The notes below the pieces were generated by a model, which ran no database searches, was not told the origin of the DNA, and was given only the letters and a program-made list of their open reading frames with translations. Of a stretch of DNA of 64,000 nt, positions 8,032-16,360 are shown piece by piece. The stretch comes from CAYJFD01 sp964369605 (GTDB lineage: Bacteria > Bacteroidota > Bacteroidia > Bacteroidales > UBA932): contig CAYJFD010000001.1 in NCBI GenBank assembly GCA_964369605.1, positions 62,001 through 126,000 of the forward strand, read 5' to 3'. How positions within the stretch are numbered: the stretch's first letter is position 1; every line of letters begins with the position of its first letter. A program made the position numbers and the translations under genes.

Positions 8032-8080
8032 CCACCCGTCGTCAAAAGATGCTCTCAGAAGACAAAAACTCCGACGGGCC
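8032..8080. repeat. Repeat B, copy 2
   Basis: CCCGTCG at 8035-8041 pairs with CGACGGG at 8072-8078. The loop is almost the same as in copy 1 (CTCTCAGAAG and CAAAAACTC are shared), so this is a direct repeat of a hairpin unit. Confidence 0.75.
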
Positions 8081-8134
8081 ACATCATTTTAAATCATACA
8101 TAGTATTCATTATCTAGCCATCTTGCATATCCAC

Positions 8135-8205
8135 GCATTCCCACCTGCCGCGGAAGTCTAAAATTAGTGCTAACTACATATTTTTCTCAGTTAGACGGAA
8201 CTGCT
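8135..8205. repeat. Repeat A, copy 4 (decayed)
   Basis: It begins with GCATTCCCACCT and CGGAAG as in copy 1, but the loop and right arm have diverged and the hairpin no longer closes well. It looks like an old, decaying copy. Confidence 0.55.
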
Positions 8206-8225
8206 TTCATTTATGCATAAAAAAA

Positions 8226-8248
8226 GGAGGATGACTTAGTCATCCTCC
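8226..8248 (-). terminator. Rho-independent terminator of the gcvH-lipoprotein unit
   Basis: GGAGGATGACT and AGTCATCCTCC form a perfect 11-bp stem with a one-base centre, followed on the minus strand by seven T. It lies 25 bp after the stop of the BACON lipoprotein gene. Confidence 0.9.
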
Positions 8249-8272
8249 CATAATATAGATAATTCTATAAGT

Positions 8273-8980
8273 TTAGTTAGCTGCTTGTCTAACTGGTCTC
8301 ATAAAACAACTTACTGCATTACAGATTTTTAGTGACATCTCTCTAGCTTCATTCGTATCATTTGCTTGAACGAAAAGAGTGTATGTATATTTATAAGGCT
8401 CTGTATCAACAGTTATAAGTTCTACCCAAGTAGGATAGATAGGATTTCCATCAGCATCCCATTCACTTGCAAGAAAACCGAAAATTTTCTCATCTGAAGT
8501 AGGATTTGCAGGTTCGATATATCTAGTGATGACTTCTAGTGTGATCTCACCACCGTCAACACTTACATCAAAGCCTAACTCAGGTAAAATAAGCTCTTCA
8601 AATGATGAGCCCATTTGAGTTACAGTGAAGGACTTAGTCATCTCTGAATTTAGCTTGATAGTTACCTCTCCACTTCTTACATCATTAGCATTAGGATTAG
8701 CTGTACTAGTAAGGTCAACTTTGATCTCTTCTCCAGCCTTACCTGACACCTCACTTGCGGTAATCCATTCTGGAAGAACAAGCTCCCAGCTATCATTTGT
8801 CGCAAATGTTAGAGTAAACTCTCCACCTGAACCACTAGTTATAAATGATTGAGAAAGTCTAGTTGGAAGACGATCTTCATTTGCTATAGTTAAGTATGGA
8901 TCTTTTACCTCTGTGCCTGCAGGTGTACAAGCAGTAAATACTAGTAGTGCAAGAGCAAGTATAGAAAATAATTTCTTCAT
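8273..8980 (-). CDS. BACON-domain lipoprotein
   Basis: A 235-residue predicted lipoprotein. The signal peptide ends in a lipobox LVFTAC with Cys18 as the lipidated residue. A BACON domain (about residues 45-125) is recognised from the pattern GGEFTLTFATNDSWELVLPEWI ending in SFTVTQMG (first block given at about residues 52-73). The C-terminal part (about 130-235) looks like a second, divergent beta-sandwich. BACON domains in Bacteroidota are usually found in cell-surface proteins that handle glycans or mucin, but binding is not shown here. It lies 11 bp after gcvH, so it shares the gcvH transcript although the products are functionally unrelated. Confidence 0.8.
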   Translation of the reverse strand: MKKLFSILALALLVFTACTPAGTEVKDPYLTIANEDRLPTRLSQSFITSGSGGEFTLTFATNDSWELVLPEWITASEVSGKAGEEIKVDLTSTANPNANDVRSGEVTIKLNSEMTKSFTVTQMGSSFEELILPELGFDVSVDGGEITLEVITRYIEPANPTSDEKIFGFLASEWDADGNPIYPTWVELITVDTEPYKYTYTLFVQANDTNEAREMSLKICNAVSCFMRPVRQAAN

Positions 8981-8991
8981 TATTCTAATAA

Positions 8992-9369
8992 TTAGTTACA
9001 GATGTTAGCGTAATCTTCTGCTGAAAGAAGCCCGTCTAACTCTGCAGGGTTAGTCATTTTAACTTTGATCATCCAACCTGCTTGGTATGGATCTGAATTT
9101 AAAGTTTCAGGAGCATTTTCTAACTCTGAATTAAATTCGATAATTTCACCTGATACAGGCATAATAGCGTCAGCAACAGTTTTAACAGCCTCAATAGCTC
9201 CAAAATTTTCGCCAGCTTCTAGGGTTTCTCCCTCAGTTTGTACGTCAACGAAAACTACATCTCCTAATTGGCTTTGAGCAAAGTCAGTTATACCTATAGT
9301 AGCGATATCGCCGTCAACCATTACCCACTCGTGATCGTTTGTGTACTTTAAATTACTTGGAATATTCAT
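8992..9369 (-). CDS. gcvH: Glycine cleavage system H protein
   Basis: A 125-residue lipoyl carrier protein that shuttles the aminomethyl group between the P, T and L proteins of the glycine cleavage system. The lipoylation site is Lys63 within GAIEAVKTVADA. The hallmark N-terminal YTNDHEWV and the C-terminal YQAGWMIKVK segments are present. gcvP is at 31242-34109; gcvT and the lipoamide dehydrogenase are not in the window. The gene has its own well-formed promoter and is followed by a BACON lipoprotein gene. Confidence 0.97.
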   Translation of the reverse strand: MNIPSNLKYTNDHEWVMVDGDIATIGITDFAQSQLGDVVFVDVQTEGETLEAGENFGAIEAVKTVADAIMPVSGEIIEFNSELENAPETLNSDPYQAGWMIKVKMTNPAELDGLLSAEDYANICN

Positions 9370-9407
9370 AATCTTTTTATTAATACTATTAGTTAAATTA
9401 TTTTTCG

Positions 9408-9438
9408 CAAATGTAAAAATAATTATCTATTCTTCAAA
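9408..9438 (-). promoter_or_regulatory. Promoter of gcvH
   Basis: On the minus strand TTTG (9438-9435), a 19-nt spacer, then TACATTTG (9415-9408): a full match to the Bacteroidota promoter. The -33 element lies within the last codons of the upstream BACON-thioredoxin gene. Confidence 0.75.
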
Positions 9439-11361
9439 TCTTAATTCAAGAGTTTCCCCTACAGGAACTGTAAAGGCGTTGTCTACATATTCCCCTTTGT
9501 TGATGATAACGACATTGCTTACATTTGTAAATATGTTATCAGATGCACGTTTAATAAATACAACGATATTCAAGTTATCTTCATTTTGAATAGTAGAAGG
9601 GAGATTCATAGATGCATTATAATACATATAACCTTTTTCACTAAATGTAATAGTGTTACCAGTTAGTGCTGTGAAATATTCTTTAACTACACCATTATGT
9701 TCGTAATCAGGAATAGGTGCATTCTCTGGGTAGTAACATGCTTGATTCGCGATAATATGGTCTTCAGTAACTAAGGCAACTAATTCAAAATTTCCAGCTT
9801 CCTTACTGAAAATCTTAGCCTCTAATGAAAGTTTTCCATTAGCGATAGAAGAGGTAATAGCCGCACCAGTGGCAGTTTTTGGATACTCGTTCTTTGTTTC
9901 TTCTGCTACGGCAGTGATGATAGGAACATTAGCTGATTCAGGAGTTACATTCTGTATCATAACTCTTCCATCCATTACAGCAGAAGGATAACCTTGTATC
10001 TTATAATAGGTATCTAGTTCAGTTGAATGGTAGTTTACAGTAGGAGTAGAGCCACTATAAGTAGAAAAAGCGACGATACGATCAGGGTGAGCGTCTAAAG
10101 TAAGTGATATAGCTTTAGCCATAACTGGACACCATCCACACCATGTTCCAGTAAAACGAGTTATTTGACTCTTCTTGTAGAAATCTTTATTTAACCACTC
10201 AGGATTAGCTTCATAAGCATCCTGTACAACGTTAATATCAAGATTGTATGCTTCATCGATATTTAGGGTAATAACACCTTCTCTCGCAGCTCCGTCGTTT
10301 GCTTCTGCATGAAATTCTAATTTACCTTGGTCAGTAGATCTTTTTGCAGGCTGTGATAACCACGTAGGCATAGACACTATAGAGTAATTTGCATTAGACT
10401 CAGTATCTATTTGTAATGCTCCTCCAAAGTAGCTAACTTTAACAGTAGCAAGTGTTTCGAAAATATAACCGTCTTGAGATATGCTAATAGATTGACTCTC
10501 TATTCCTTCAGGTTTGAAAACTATATCTTCGATACGCATATCACTGCTTGCGTTTTCAAGTGCAGCAAAAGTTAATTCATATCTGTCTGCAGCTCTAGTA
10601 TTAGATGGAACTTCATTAATCCATTTTGGTAACTCTACTTCATAAGGGACATTAGCGTCAATTTTAATAGTGAATTCGTTCGCTCTTCTACCTACTTCAA
10701 TACTTTCTTCTATAATATTGAAAATAGCTCCATCCTGGTTAATTTTTGCAGTGAATACTTCACCTGAGCTAGAAGTGATAGTAAATTCTCCAGTTCTCTT
10801 TTCGATGCCAGTGTTTTCTTCCACATCGATAGTCCAGATGTATCTATCAGTTTTTGAGTCGTCAAGTTTAGCTATGCTTAACCATTCAACACTGAAATCT
10901 GTCTCTGGCTCAGAGAATCCGCTATAGAATGTTACGACTACATCGTCTTTTTCTTTCTTTGCAGAAAGAGACGTTGTAGCTAAGCGCTCCTTCATAGAGG
11001 ACATCTCCTGAGTTATAGTAAGCTCTTGCTTAACATCTCCTGAAGAGATAGTAAGTAATGCTACTCTTTGATTAGGTTCGTCGTTTTTCGTAGTAGTTAA
11101 TGAAATGTTAATTAATCCACCTTCTCCCTCTTTGTTGCTAATAGTTATCCATTCTCCTGGACTAGTTGACGTTAGTTCGGCTTTCCATGTAGTTGTAGAG
11201 TTGAATTGTAGAGAAAAAGTACCTCCAGTTGCACTGACTAGATCAGTCTCTGAAATGGCGCTAGCATTAATGAGTTCAATAGAAGGTTTTGGTCCATCTT
11301 CTGTTTGACAAGCCCAAAATGCAAGAAGCATCAATGGTAATAGTAATAATTTTGCTTTCAT
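9427..11361 (-). CDS. Multi-BACON lipoprotein with thioredoxin-like (Omp28-type) domain
   Basis: A 644-residue predicted surface lipoprotein. The lipobox is FWAC with Cys18; the next residues Gln-Thr-Glu-Asp resemble the acidic surface-export signal of Bacteroidota lipoproteins. Four BACON-like repeats are seen at about residues 35-120, 125-210, 212-298 and 300-385, each with an aromatic-Trp turn (for instance PGEWITI, KWINEVP, MPTWLSQ) and the first, third and fourth ending in ITQE, SISQDG or VVQDA. Next comes a thioredoxin fold with the active-site motif CGWC (residues 408-411) and a cis-Pro region GYPSAV, then a C-terminal beta-rich part as in Omp28-like proteins. A redox or docking role is inferred only. 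Confidence 0.8.
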   Translation of the reverse strand: MKAKLLLLPLMLLAFWACQTEDGPKPSIELINASAISETDLVSATGGTFSLQFNSTTTWKAELTSTSPGEWITISNKEGEGGLINISLTTTKNDEPNQRVALLTISSGDVKQELTITQEMSSMKERLATTSLSAKKEKDDVVVTFYSGFSEPETDFSVEWLSIAKLDDSKTDRYIWTIDVEENTGIEKRTGEFTITSSSGEVFTAKINQDGAIFNIIEESIEVGRRANEFTIKIDANVPYEVELPKWINEVPSNTRAADRYELTFAALENASSDMRIEDIVFKPEGIESQSISISQDGYIFETLATVKVSYFGGALQIDTESNANYSIVSMPTWLSQPAKRSTDQGKLEFHAEANDGAAREGVITLNIDEAYNLDINVVQDAYEANPEWLNKDFYKKSQITRFTGTWCGWCPVMAKAISLTLDAHPDRIVAFSTYSGSTPTVNYHSTELDTYYKIQGYPSAVMDGRVMIQNVTPESANVPIITAVAEETKNEYPKTATGAAITSSIANGKLSLEAKIFSKEAGNFELVALVTEDHIIANQACYYPENAPIPDYEHNGVVKEYFTALTGNTITFSEKGYMYYNASMNLPSTIQNEDNLNIVVFIKRASDNIFTNVSNVVIINKGEYVDNAFTVPVGETLELRFEE

Positions 11362-11489
11362 TTTTTTGAATTAAATTGTTTTTATTGATAATTTCTTAAG
11401 TGAAAAAGAGTCTTATCTGATTATTATTTGATAATTATTTACGAACAGGAAAGGGCTTATTAAAGCCAATTTATACTATATAATTTTTT

Positions 11490-11497
11490 CAAATGTA
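11490..11497 (-). promoter_or_regulatory. -7 element of the multi-BACON lipoprotein gene
   Basis: On the minus strand TACATTTG matches TAnnTTTG. It would give a leader of about 120 nt that includes a weak GGCTT/AAGCC hairpin at 11454-11467. Confidence 0.45.
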
Positions 11498-11598
11498 GAA
11501 ATTTTTTTTGACTACATACTATAAAATAGGCAAAGAATATTGTAATTTCTAAAATATTTAATTTGCGAAAAAAATGTATAAACAAAAAAAACTAGCTT

Positions 11599-12180
11599 TT
11601 AGAGCGCTTTGAGTGCGTTTTTTATTAATTCTTCAAGAGTTAGGTTAGGACTCTTCTTAAGTATGGATGATAATACTTTTTCGATAGCGCTTTTAGAAAA
11701 ACCTAGCATTACTAGGGCCGAGGTAGCCTCTTCCTGGTGAGAAGATTGGGCTGAAATAAGAGTCGAAGTGTCAATGTCCGATTTCCCGACCTTATCTTTG
11801 AGTTCTATAATCGCTCTTTGAGCAGTTTTTAGACCTATCCCTTTTACACTTTTTATTTTATTTACATCCCCTGTAAGAATCGATGTCGTAACCTCTTCAG
11901 AGCTAAGAGAAGATAGCATCATTCTAGCTGTATTAGGTCCGATTCCAGAAACCGAGATAAGGTGAAGAAAAATCCTACGCTCTTCCTTGTTGAAAAATCC
12001 GTAGAACTGCTCATCATCCTCCCTAACAAGGTGATAAATGTATACTTTTGCAGAAGAAGATCCTTGCAAAGAGCTATAGGTTTGAAGGGAGATAAGAGCC
12101 TTATAACCAATTCCTTGATTGTCTAAAATTAGTTCAGTAGGGGATAATTCTACTACTGAACCGCTAATATAGTCGTACAT
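11599..12180 (-). CDS. ruvA: Holliday junction branch migration complex subunit RuvA
   Basis: A 193-residue RuvA. It binds the four-way Holliday junction as a tetramer and loads the RuvB motor. Domain I (OB fold) starts with MYDYISGSVVELSPTELIL; domain II has two helix-hairpin-helix motifs, SVSGIGPNTARMML and SVKGIGLKTAQRAI; domain III (about 148-193) is the RuvB-binding three-helix bundle (EEATSALVMLGFSKSAIEKV). Length is normal. It is divergent from sufS with 55 bp between the start codons; ruvB is not in the window. Confidence 0.96.
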   Translation of the reverse strand: MYDYISGSVVELSPTELILDNQGIGYKALISLQTYSSLQGSSSAKVYIYHLVREDDEQFYGFFNKEERRIFLHLISVSGIGPNTARMMLSSLSSEEVTTSILTGDVNKIKSVKGIGLKTAQRAIIELKDKVGKSDIDTSTLISAQSSHQEEATSALVMLGFSKSAIEKVLSSILKKSPNLTLEELIKNALKAL

Positions 12181-12206
12181 CTTAATTATTTTTCCGCTAA
12201 ATTAGT

Positions 12207-12214
12207 TATTTTTG
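12207..12214 (+). promoter_or_regulatory. -7 element of the sufS operon
   Basis: TATTTTTG matches TAnnTTTG, 21 nt before the sufS ATG. The -33 element is not clear. Confidence 0.5.
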
Positions 12215-12235
12215 CCAATTATTAAGAAAAATATA

Positions 12236-13459
12236 ATGCACAAAATATTAGAAGATATAAGAAATGAAGTGCCAGCCCTTGGGCAAGAGGTCTATGGTAA
12301 GCCTCTCGTTTATTTCGATAATGCAGCTACTGCTCACAAACCAAAAGCAGTAATTGAAATGATAAATACTATGAACTCAGCCACTAATTCAAACATACAT
12401 AGGGCAGTTCATAAGTTAAGTGCAGATGCGACTATACTTTATGAGAATAGTAGAGATGCCTTAAAGGCTTTTATTAATTCTCCATCAAGAGAACAAATAA
12501 TTTTCACCTCAGGAACAACAGCCTCAGTGAATCTATGTGCATACAGCTTTTCAGAGGCCTACATCTCACAAGGAGATTCTATACTTATAAGCGAGAGTGA
12601 GCATCATTCTAATATCGTTCCTTGGCAACTTGCTTGCCAGAGAAAGGGTGCAAACTTAAAGATATTACCAGTAGATCAGAACGGAGAATGGAGGATGGAT
12701 CTACTAGATTCTCTTCTAGATGAGAGCGTAAAGTTAGTAGCCGTAAACCATTGTTCGAACGTGCTAGGAATAGTTAATCCGATAAAAGAACTTATAGATA
12801 GAGCTCATAAGAGCAATATCCCCGTATTTATTGACGGCGCTCAGGGTATAGTGCACCAGGAGGTTGATGTTCAGGAGTTAGACTGCGATTTTTACGCTTT
12901 TTCAGGGCACAAGCTTTATGCCGCAACAGGAATAGGAGTTCTTTACGGAAAAAAGGAATACCTAGAGAATATGCCTCCGTATATGGGTGGTGGTGATATG
13001 GTTGGAACAGTTACCTTTGAAAATACTACTTGGGCTGAACTACCTTTGAAGTTTGAGGCAGGTACGCCAAACTTTATAGGAGCAGCAAGTTTTGCTCCAG
13101 CCTTGGAATATGTAAAAAAACTAAGAGCTCCAGAAATCGTAGAAAATGAACATAAAATGTTTAAATATTTAAGAGAGGAGCTAAAGAACATAGAGGGTTT
13201 AACAATTTATGGCGATGTTGAAAAGAATAAAATACCTCTATTCTCTTTTAATATCGAAGGGGTACACAATAGCGACCTAGCACTTCTTTTAGACAAGATG
13301 GGCGTCGCAGTACGCTCAGGCTATCTATGTGCAGAGCCTTTAATCTCAAAGTTTGGACTAAATGGACTTATTAGGGCTTCTCTAGCTCCCTACAATACAA
13401 TGCAAGAGTGTGAAATATTTATAAACTCGCTTAAAAGAGCGATAACAATGTTGAGATAA
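12236..13459 (+). CDS. sufS: Cysteine desulfurase SufS
   Basis: A 407-residue group II cysteine desulfurase that takes sulfur from cysteine as an enzyme persulfide for Fe-S cluster assembly. The PLP-binding lysine is Lys226 in FSGHKLYAATG and the persulfide cysteine is Cys365 in RSGYLCAEP. The ATG at 12236 was chosen over an in-frame TTG at 12212 because the TTG overlaps the promoter -7 element and MHKILEDIRNEVPAL is the usual N-terminus. It starts an operon with sufE (1 bp later), a SufT-like gene and folK. The scaffold genes sufBCD lie some 40 kb away. Confidence 0.95.
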   Translation: MHKILEDIRNEVPALGQEVYGKPLVYFDNAATAHKPKAVIEMINTMNSATNSNIHRAVHKLSADATILYENSRDALKAFINSPSREQIIFTSGTTASVNLCAYSFSEAYISQGDSILISESEHHSNIVPWQLACQRKGANLKILPVDQNGEWRMDLLDSLLDESVKLVAVNHCSNVLGIVNPIKELIDRAHKSNIPVFIDGAQGIVHQEVDVQELDCDFYAFSGHKLYAATGIGVLYGKKEYLENMPPYMGGGDMVGTVTFENTTWAELPLKFEAGTPNFIGAASFAPALEYVKKLRAPEIVENEHKMFKYLREELKNIEGLTIYGDVEKNKIPLFSFNIEGVHNSDLALLLDKMGVAVRSGYLCAEPLISKFGLNGLIRASLAPYNTMQECEIFINSLKRAITMLR

Positions 13460-13460
13460 G

Positions 13461-13883
13461 ATGACTATACAAGAGGCAGAGAATGCAATAATAGAGGAGT
13501 TTTCAATCTTTCCAGATTGGATGGATAAATATGAATACCTAATTGAGTTAGGGAAAAGTGCTCCATTAATTAATGAAAGCGAAAAGACGGAAGACAGTTT
13601 GATAAAAGGATGTCAGTCTAGAGTGTGGTTAGGCTGTGAGTTCAAGGATGGAAAGTTATATTTTACTGCCGATAGTGACGCGATTATAACAAAAGGAATA
13701 ATATCTCTACTCATAAAAGTATATAACGAGAGAACACCGCAAGAGATCCTATCAACTGATTTTTCTTTTTTAGAAAAAATAGGACTAAGAGAAAATCTAA
13801 CTCCTACACGAGCGAATGGATTAGTATCTATGATAAAGCAAATTAAAACTTATGCTCTAGCTTATGGAAGTAACGGAAATTAA
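13461..13883 (+). CDS. sufE: Cysteine desulfuration protein SufE
   Basis: A 140-residue SufE, which accepts sulfur from SufS and passes it to the SufBCD scaffold. The acceptor cysteine is Cys51 in LIKGCQSRVW. The N-terminal EEFSIFPDWMDKYEYLIELG segment and the C-terminal RANGLVSMIKQIK helix are typical. It follows sufS immediately and overlaps the next gene by 20 bp, so translation of the three is probably coupled. Confidence 0.95.
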   Translation: MTIQEAENAIIEEFSIFPDWMDKYEYLIELGKSAPLINESEKTEDSLIKGCQSRVWLGCEFKDGKLYFTADSDAIITKGIISLLIKVYNERTPQEILSTDFSFLEKIGLRENLTPTRANGLVSMIKQIKTYALAYGSNGN

Positions 13884-14175
13884 AAGAAATGTGATCTGGG
13901 CTATAAAACAAATTATAGATCCAGAGGTGCCAATAAATATATATGATCTAGGACTTATCTATGAAATAAACATAGACGAGGATCAGAATGTACATATAGT
14001 GATGACCCACACTTCACCAACTTGTCCTAATGCAGAGTATATGATGCACGAACTAAGAGAGGCAGTAAAGGATGCTCCAGGAGTAATGGATGTTAGGGTA
14101 GACGTGGTATTTGACCCACCTTGGGATATGAGCAGGGTAAGCGAGGAAGCTATGCTAGAGTTGGGACTTTTATAA
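13864..14175 (+). CDS. MIP18/DUF59 family Fe-S assembly factor (SufT-like)
   Basis: A 103-residue single-domain MIP18 (DUF59) protein. The family helps maturation of Fe-S proteins, alone as SufT or as a domain of PaaD and ApbC/Mrp. Conserved features are IIDPEVPINIYDLGLIYEI near the N-terminus and THTSPTCPNAEYM, with the reactive Cys in SPTCP. Placement right after sufS-sufE supports an Fe-S role. The start ATG at 13864 lies within sufE in another frame. Confidence 0.9.
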   Translation: MEVTEIKRNVIWAIKQIIDPEVPINIYDLGLIYEINIDEDQNVHIVMTHTSPTCPNAEYMMHELREAVKDAPGVMDVRVDVVFDPPWDMSRVSEEAMLELGLL

Positions 14176-14183
14176 AAAGAGAA

Positions 14184-14633
14184 ATGGAGAGAGTATACTT
14201 ACTTTTAGGGACAAATTTAGGAGAAAAGGAGATAAATCTCAATACCGCCGTCTCTCTTTTAATCGGGGAGTTGGCACCTAAGCTAGGATCTGAAGTGCAG
14301 CGCTCAAGTATTTACGAGTCAGAGCCTTTCGGTTTTGAATCGCAAGATAATTTTCTTAACCAGGTAATCGCCTTTGATATTGATATTGTTCCGCAGGAAC
14401 TGTTGAAAGTATGCAAATATGTCGAGGAGAGGATGGGAAGAATCCTTGAAGCCCCTAAGTATGACAGCGATGGAAAACGAATCTATAAATCAAGACTTAT
14501 AGATATAGATATATTGCTATTTGGAGAAAGGGTTGTGCAGCTACCTGATTTGCAGATTCCCCATCCTAGAATAGCGGAACGCGATTTTACATATATCCCT
14601 TTGAGGGAAATTTGTCCTAATTGCAAATATTAA
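14184..14633 (+). CDS. folK: 2-amino-4-hydroxy-6-hydroxymethyldihydropteridine diphosphokinase (HPPK)
   Basis: A 149-residue folate-pathway enzyme that transfers pyrophosphate from ATP to 6-hydroxymethyl-dihydropterin. The N-terminal strand VYLLLGTNLGEKEINL, the block SSIYESEPFGFESQDNFLN and the signature SRLIDIDILLFG are all clear. The ATG at 14184 gives the normal family start (MERVYLLLGTN) with the purine-rich AAAAAGAGAA just before it; an upstream in-frame TTG would only add a tail overlapping the SufT-like gene. It is the last gene of the suf operon, an unrelated passenger as far as can be seen. Confidence 0.94.
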   Translation: MERVYLLLGTNLGEKEINLNTAVSLLIGELAPKLGSEVQRSSIYESEPFGFESQDNFLNQVIAFDIDIVPQELLKVCKYVEERMGRILEAPKYDSDGKRIYKSRLIDIDILLFGERVVQLPDLQIPHPRIAERDFTYIPLREICPNCKY

Positions 14634-14641
14634 TAACTTTG
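14611..14641 (+). promoter_or_regulatory. Promoter of glyS
   Basis: TTTG at 14611-14614, a 19-nt spacer, then TAACTTTG at 14634-14641: a full Bacteroidota promoter. The -33 lies inside the 3' end of folK. The start codon follows 20 nt later. Confidence 0.75.
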
Positions 14642-14660
14642 TATAATAAATATTAACGAT

Positions 14661-16205
14661 ATGACACAAGAAGAATTATTTAAAAATCTGATAGCGCACT
14701 CAAAGGAGTATGGATTTGTTTTCCCATCAAGTGAGGTGTATGATGGACTTAGTGCTGTTTATGATTATGGACAGTTAGGTGTGGAGCTAAAGAACAATAT
14801 TAAAAAATATTGGTGGGACGCGATGGTGAGAATGAATGAGAATATAGTAGGACTAGATAGTGCTATATTTATGCATCCAAAAATCTGGGAAGCTTCAGGC
14901 CATGTTGGGGCATTTAATGATCCCCTAATTGACAATAAGGATTCTAAGAAAAGATACAGAGCAGATGTCCTTTTAGAAGATTATATAGCTAAAATAGATG
15001 AGAAGATTGAAAAAGAAGTAGCTAAGGGAAGAAAGAAGTTTGGAGAAACATTTGATGAGACGCAGTTTAGAGCGACCAACCCTAATGTGCAGAGAAGTGC
15101 TCAAAAAAGGGAGAATGTAAATGCAAAAATGGTAGCTGCTCTAGAGGCAAACGACTTAGAAGGTTTAAAGGCATTAATAGAAGAATGTGAGATCGCATGT
15201 CCTATTTCTGGCTCAAAGAACTGGACAGATGTGAGGCAGTTTAATCTTATGTTCAGTACTCAAATGGGTAGTGTTTCGGATGATGCTGGAACTATTTATC
15301 TTCGCCCAGAGACTGCGCAGGGAATATTTGTAAACTTTCTTAATGTTCAGAAGACTGGGCGTATGAAAATTCCTTTTGGTATAGCGCAGATAGGAAAGGC
15401 TTTTAGAAATGAGATAGTTGCACGTCAGTTTATTTTTAGAGTGCGTGAGTTCGAACAAATGGAAATGCAGTTTTTCGTAAGACCAGGTGAAGAAATGCAG
15501 TGGTTTGAAAAATGGAAGAGTTTTAGAATATCTTGGCATAAGGCGCTAGGAATGGGAGAAGGGAAATATCGTTTCCACGACCACGAAAAGTTAGCTCACT
15601 ATGCAAATGCAGCTGCTGATATAGAATTCGAATTCCCTTTTGGATTCAAAGAACTTGAAGGTATTCATTCAAGAACGGATTTTGACTTATCTAATCATCA
15701 AACTTTCTCAGGGAGAAAACTACAGTATTTTGATCCAGAATTAAATGAGAATTATGTTCCTTATGTAGTAGAAACATCTATAGGATTAGATAGAATGTTC
15801 TTGTCTGTTTTATCAGCCTCATACAAGGAAGAGCAGTTAGAGGGAGGTGAGAGTAGAATAGTATTAAAGATACCAGCAGCGCTTGCTCCTGTTAAGTTAG
15901 CAGTTCTGCCATTAGTTAAGAAGGATGGACTTCCTGAGATGGCGCGTGAGATAATGAACGAATTAAAGTTTGACTTTAACTGTCAATATGATGAAAAGGA
16001 CAGTATAGGAAAGCGCTATCGCCGCCAAGATGCTATCGGAACACCATTCTGCGTTACTATTGATCACCAATCATTAGAGGATAAATGTGTAACCGTAAGA
16101 GATAGAGATACGATGAAGCAGGAAAGAATAAGTATTGAAGCGCTTAGATCTATCTTAGAGGAGAGGGTGAGTATGAAGACTTTACTAAAAGAAGTAAAAT
16201 TTTAG
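14661..16205 (+). CDS. glyQS: Glycine-tRNA ligase (dimeric alpha2 type)
   Basis: A 514-residue class II aminoacyl-tRNA synthetase that charges tRNA-Gly. It is the homodimeric form used by eukaryotes, archaea and many bacteria, not the alpha2beta2 form of E. coli. Marks are the N-terminal FPSSEVYDGLSAVYDYGQLG, motif 2 region FRNEIVARQFIFRVREFEQME, and motif 3 VVETSIGLDRMFLSVL, followed by the anticodon-binding domain (about 400-500). Length agrees with the family. It has its own promoter and is followed by tRNA-Pro. Confidence 0.96.
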   Translation: MTQEELFKNLIAHSKEYGFVFPSSEVYDGLSAVYDYGQLGVELKNNIKKYWWDAMVRMNENIVGLDSAIFMHPKIWEASGHVGAFNDPLIDNKDSKKRYRADVLLEDYIAKIDEKIEKEVAKGRKKFGETFDETQFRATNPNVQRSAQKRENVNAKMVAALEANDLEGLKALIEECEIACPISGSKNWTDVRQFNLMFSTQMGSVSDDAGTIYLRPETAQGIFVNFLNVQKTGRMKIPFGIAQIGKAFRNEIVARQFIFRVREFEQMEMQFFVRPGEEMQWFEKWKSFRISWHKALGMGEGKYRFHDHEKLAHYANAAADIEFEFPFGFKELEGIHSRTDFDLSNHQTFSGRKLQYFDPELNENYVPYVVETSIGLDRMFLSVLSASYKEEQLEGGESRIVLKIPAALAPVKLAVLPLVKKDGLPEMAREIMNELKFDFNCQYDEKDSIGKRYRRQDAIGTPFCVTIDHQSLEDKCVTVRDRDTMKQERISIEALRSILEERVSMKTLLKEVKF

Positions 16206-16232
16206 TAAAAAATAAAAAAAGTATTCATTTTT

Positions 16233-16263
16233 TTTGGAGATTAAAAAATAAACTATATCTTTG
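16233..16263 (+). promoter_or_regulatory. Promoter of tRNA-Pro
   Basis: TTTG at 16233-16236, a 19-nt spacer, TATCTTTG at 16256-16263, then 17 nt to the first base of the tRNA. Confidence 0.75.
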
Positions 16264-16280
16264 CAGTCCCAAAAATAAAT

Positions 16281-16357
16281 CGGGATGTGGCGCAGTTGGC
16301 TAGCGCACCTGCTTTGGGAGCAGGGGGTCCTCCGTTCGAGTCGGAGTATCCCGACCA
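16281..16357 (+). tRNA. tRNA-Pro (anticodon TGG)
   Basis: A full cloverleaf is readable: acceptor CGGGATG / TATCCCG, D-arm GCGC / GCGC, anticodon stem CCTGC / GCAGG around TTTGGGA with anticodon TGG, T-arm CTCCG TTCGAGT CGGAG, and an encoded ACCA end. It reads CCN proline codons (TGG being the wobble isoacceptor). It stands alone between glyS and an amidohydrolase gene. Confidence 0.97.
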
Positions 16358-16360
16358 GAA

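Larger units (their letters stand above)
7112..8272. other. Gene-free intergenic region with structured repeats
   Basis: About 1.16 kb without a credible gene. The first part is the upstream region of the aldolase operon. From 7261 on it holds four copies of a hairpin element (A), two copies of a second hairpin element (B), at least two single hairpins (7637-7657 and 7675-7692), and a 100-N scaffold gap. Base composition is visibly more GC-rich than in the neighbouring genes. Short open frames exist on both strands but differ between repeat copies in a non-coding way. The region ends at the terminator of the BACON lipoprotein gene. Confidence 0.85.

Noticed and set aside
7261..8205. CRISPR array
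   Set aside because: Repeats are long, unevenly spaced, hairpin-shaped and partly decayed; there are no regular short spacers and no cas genes.
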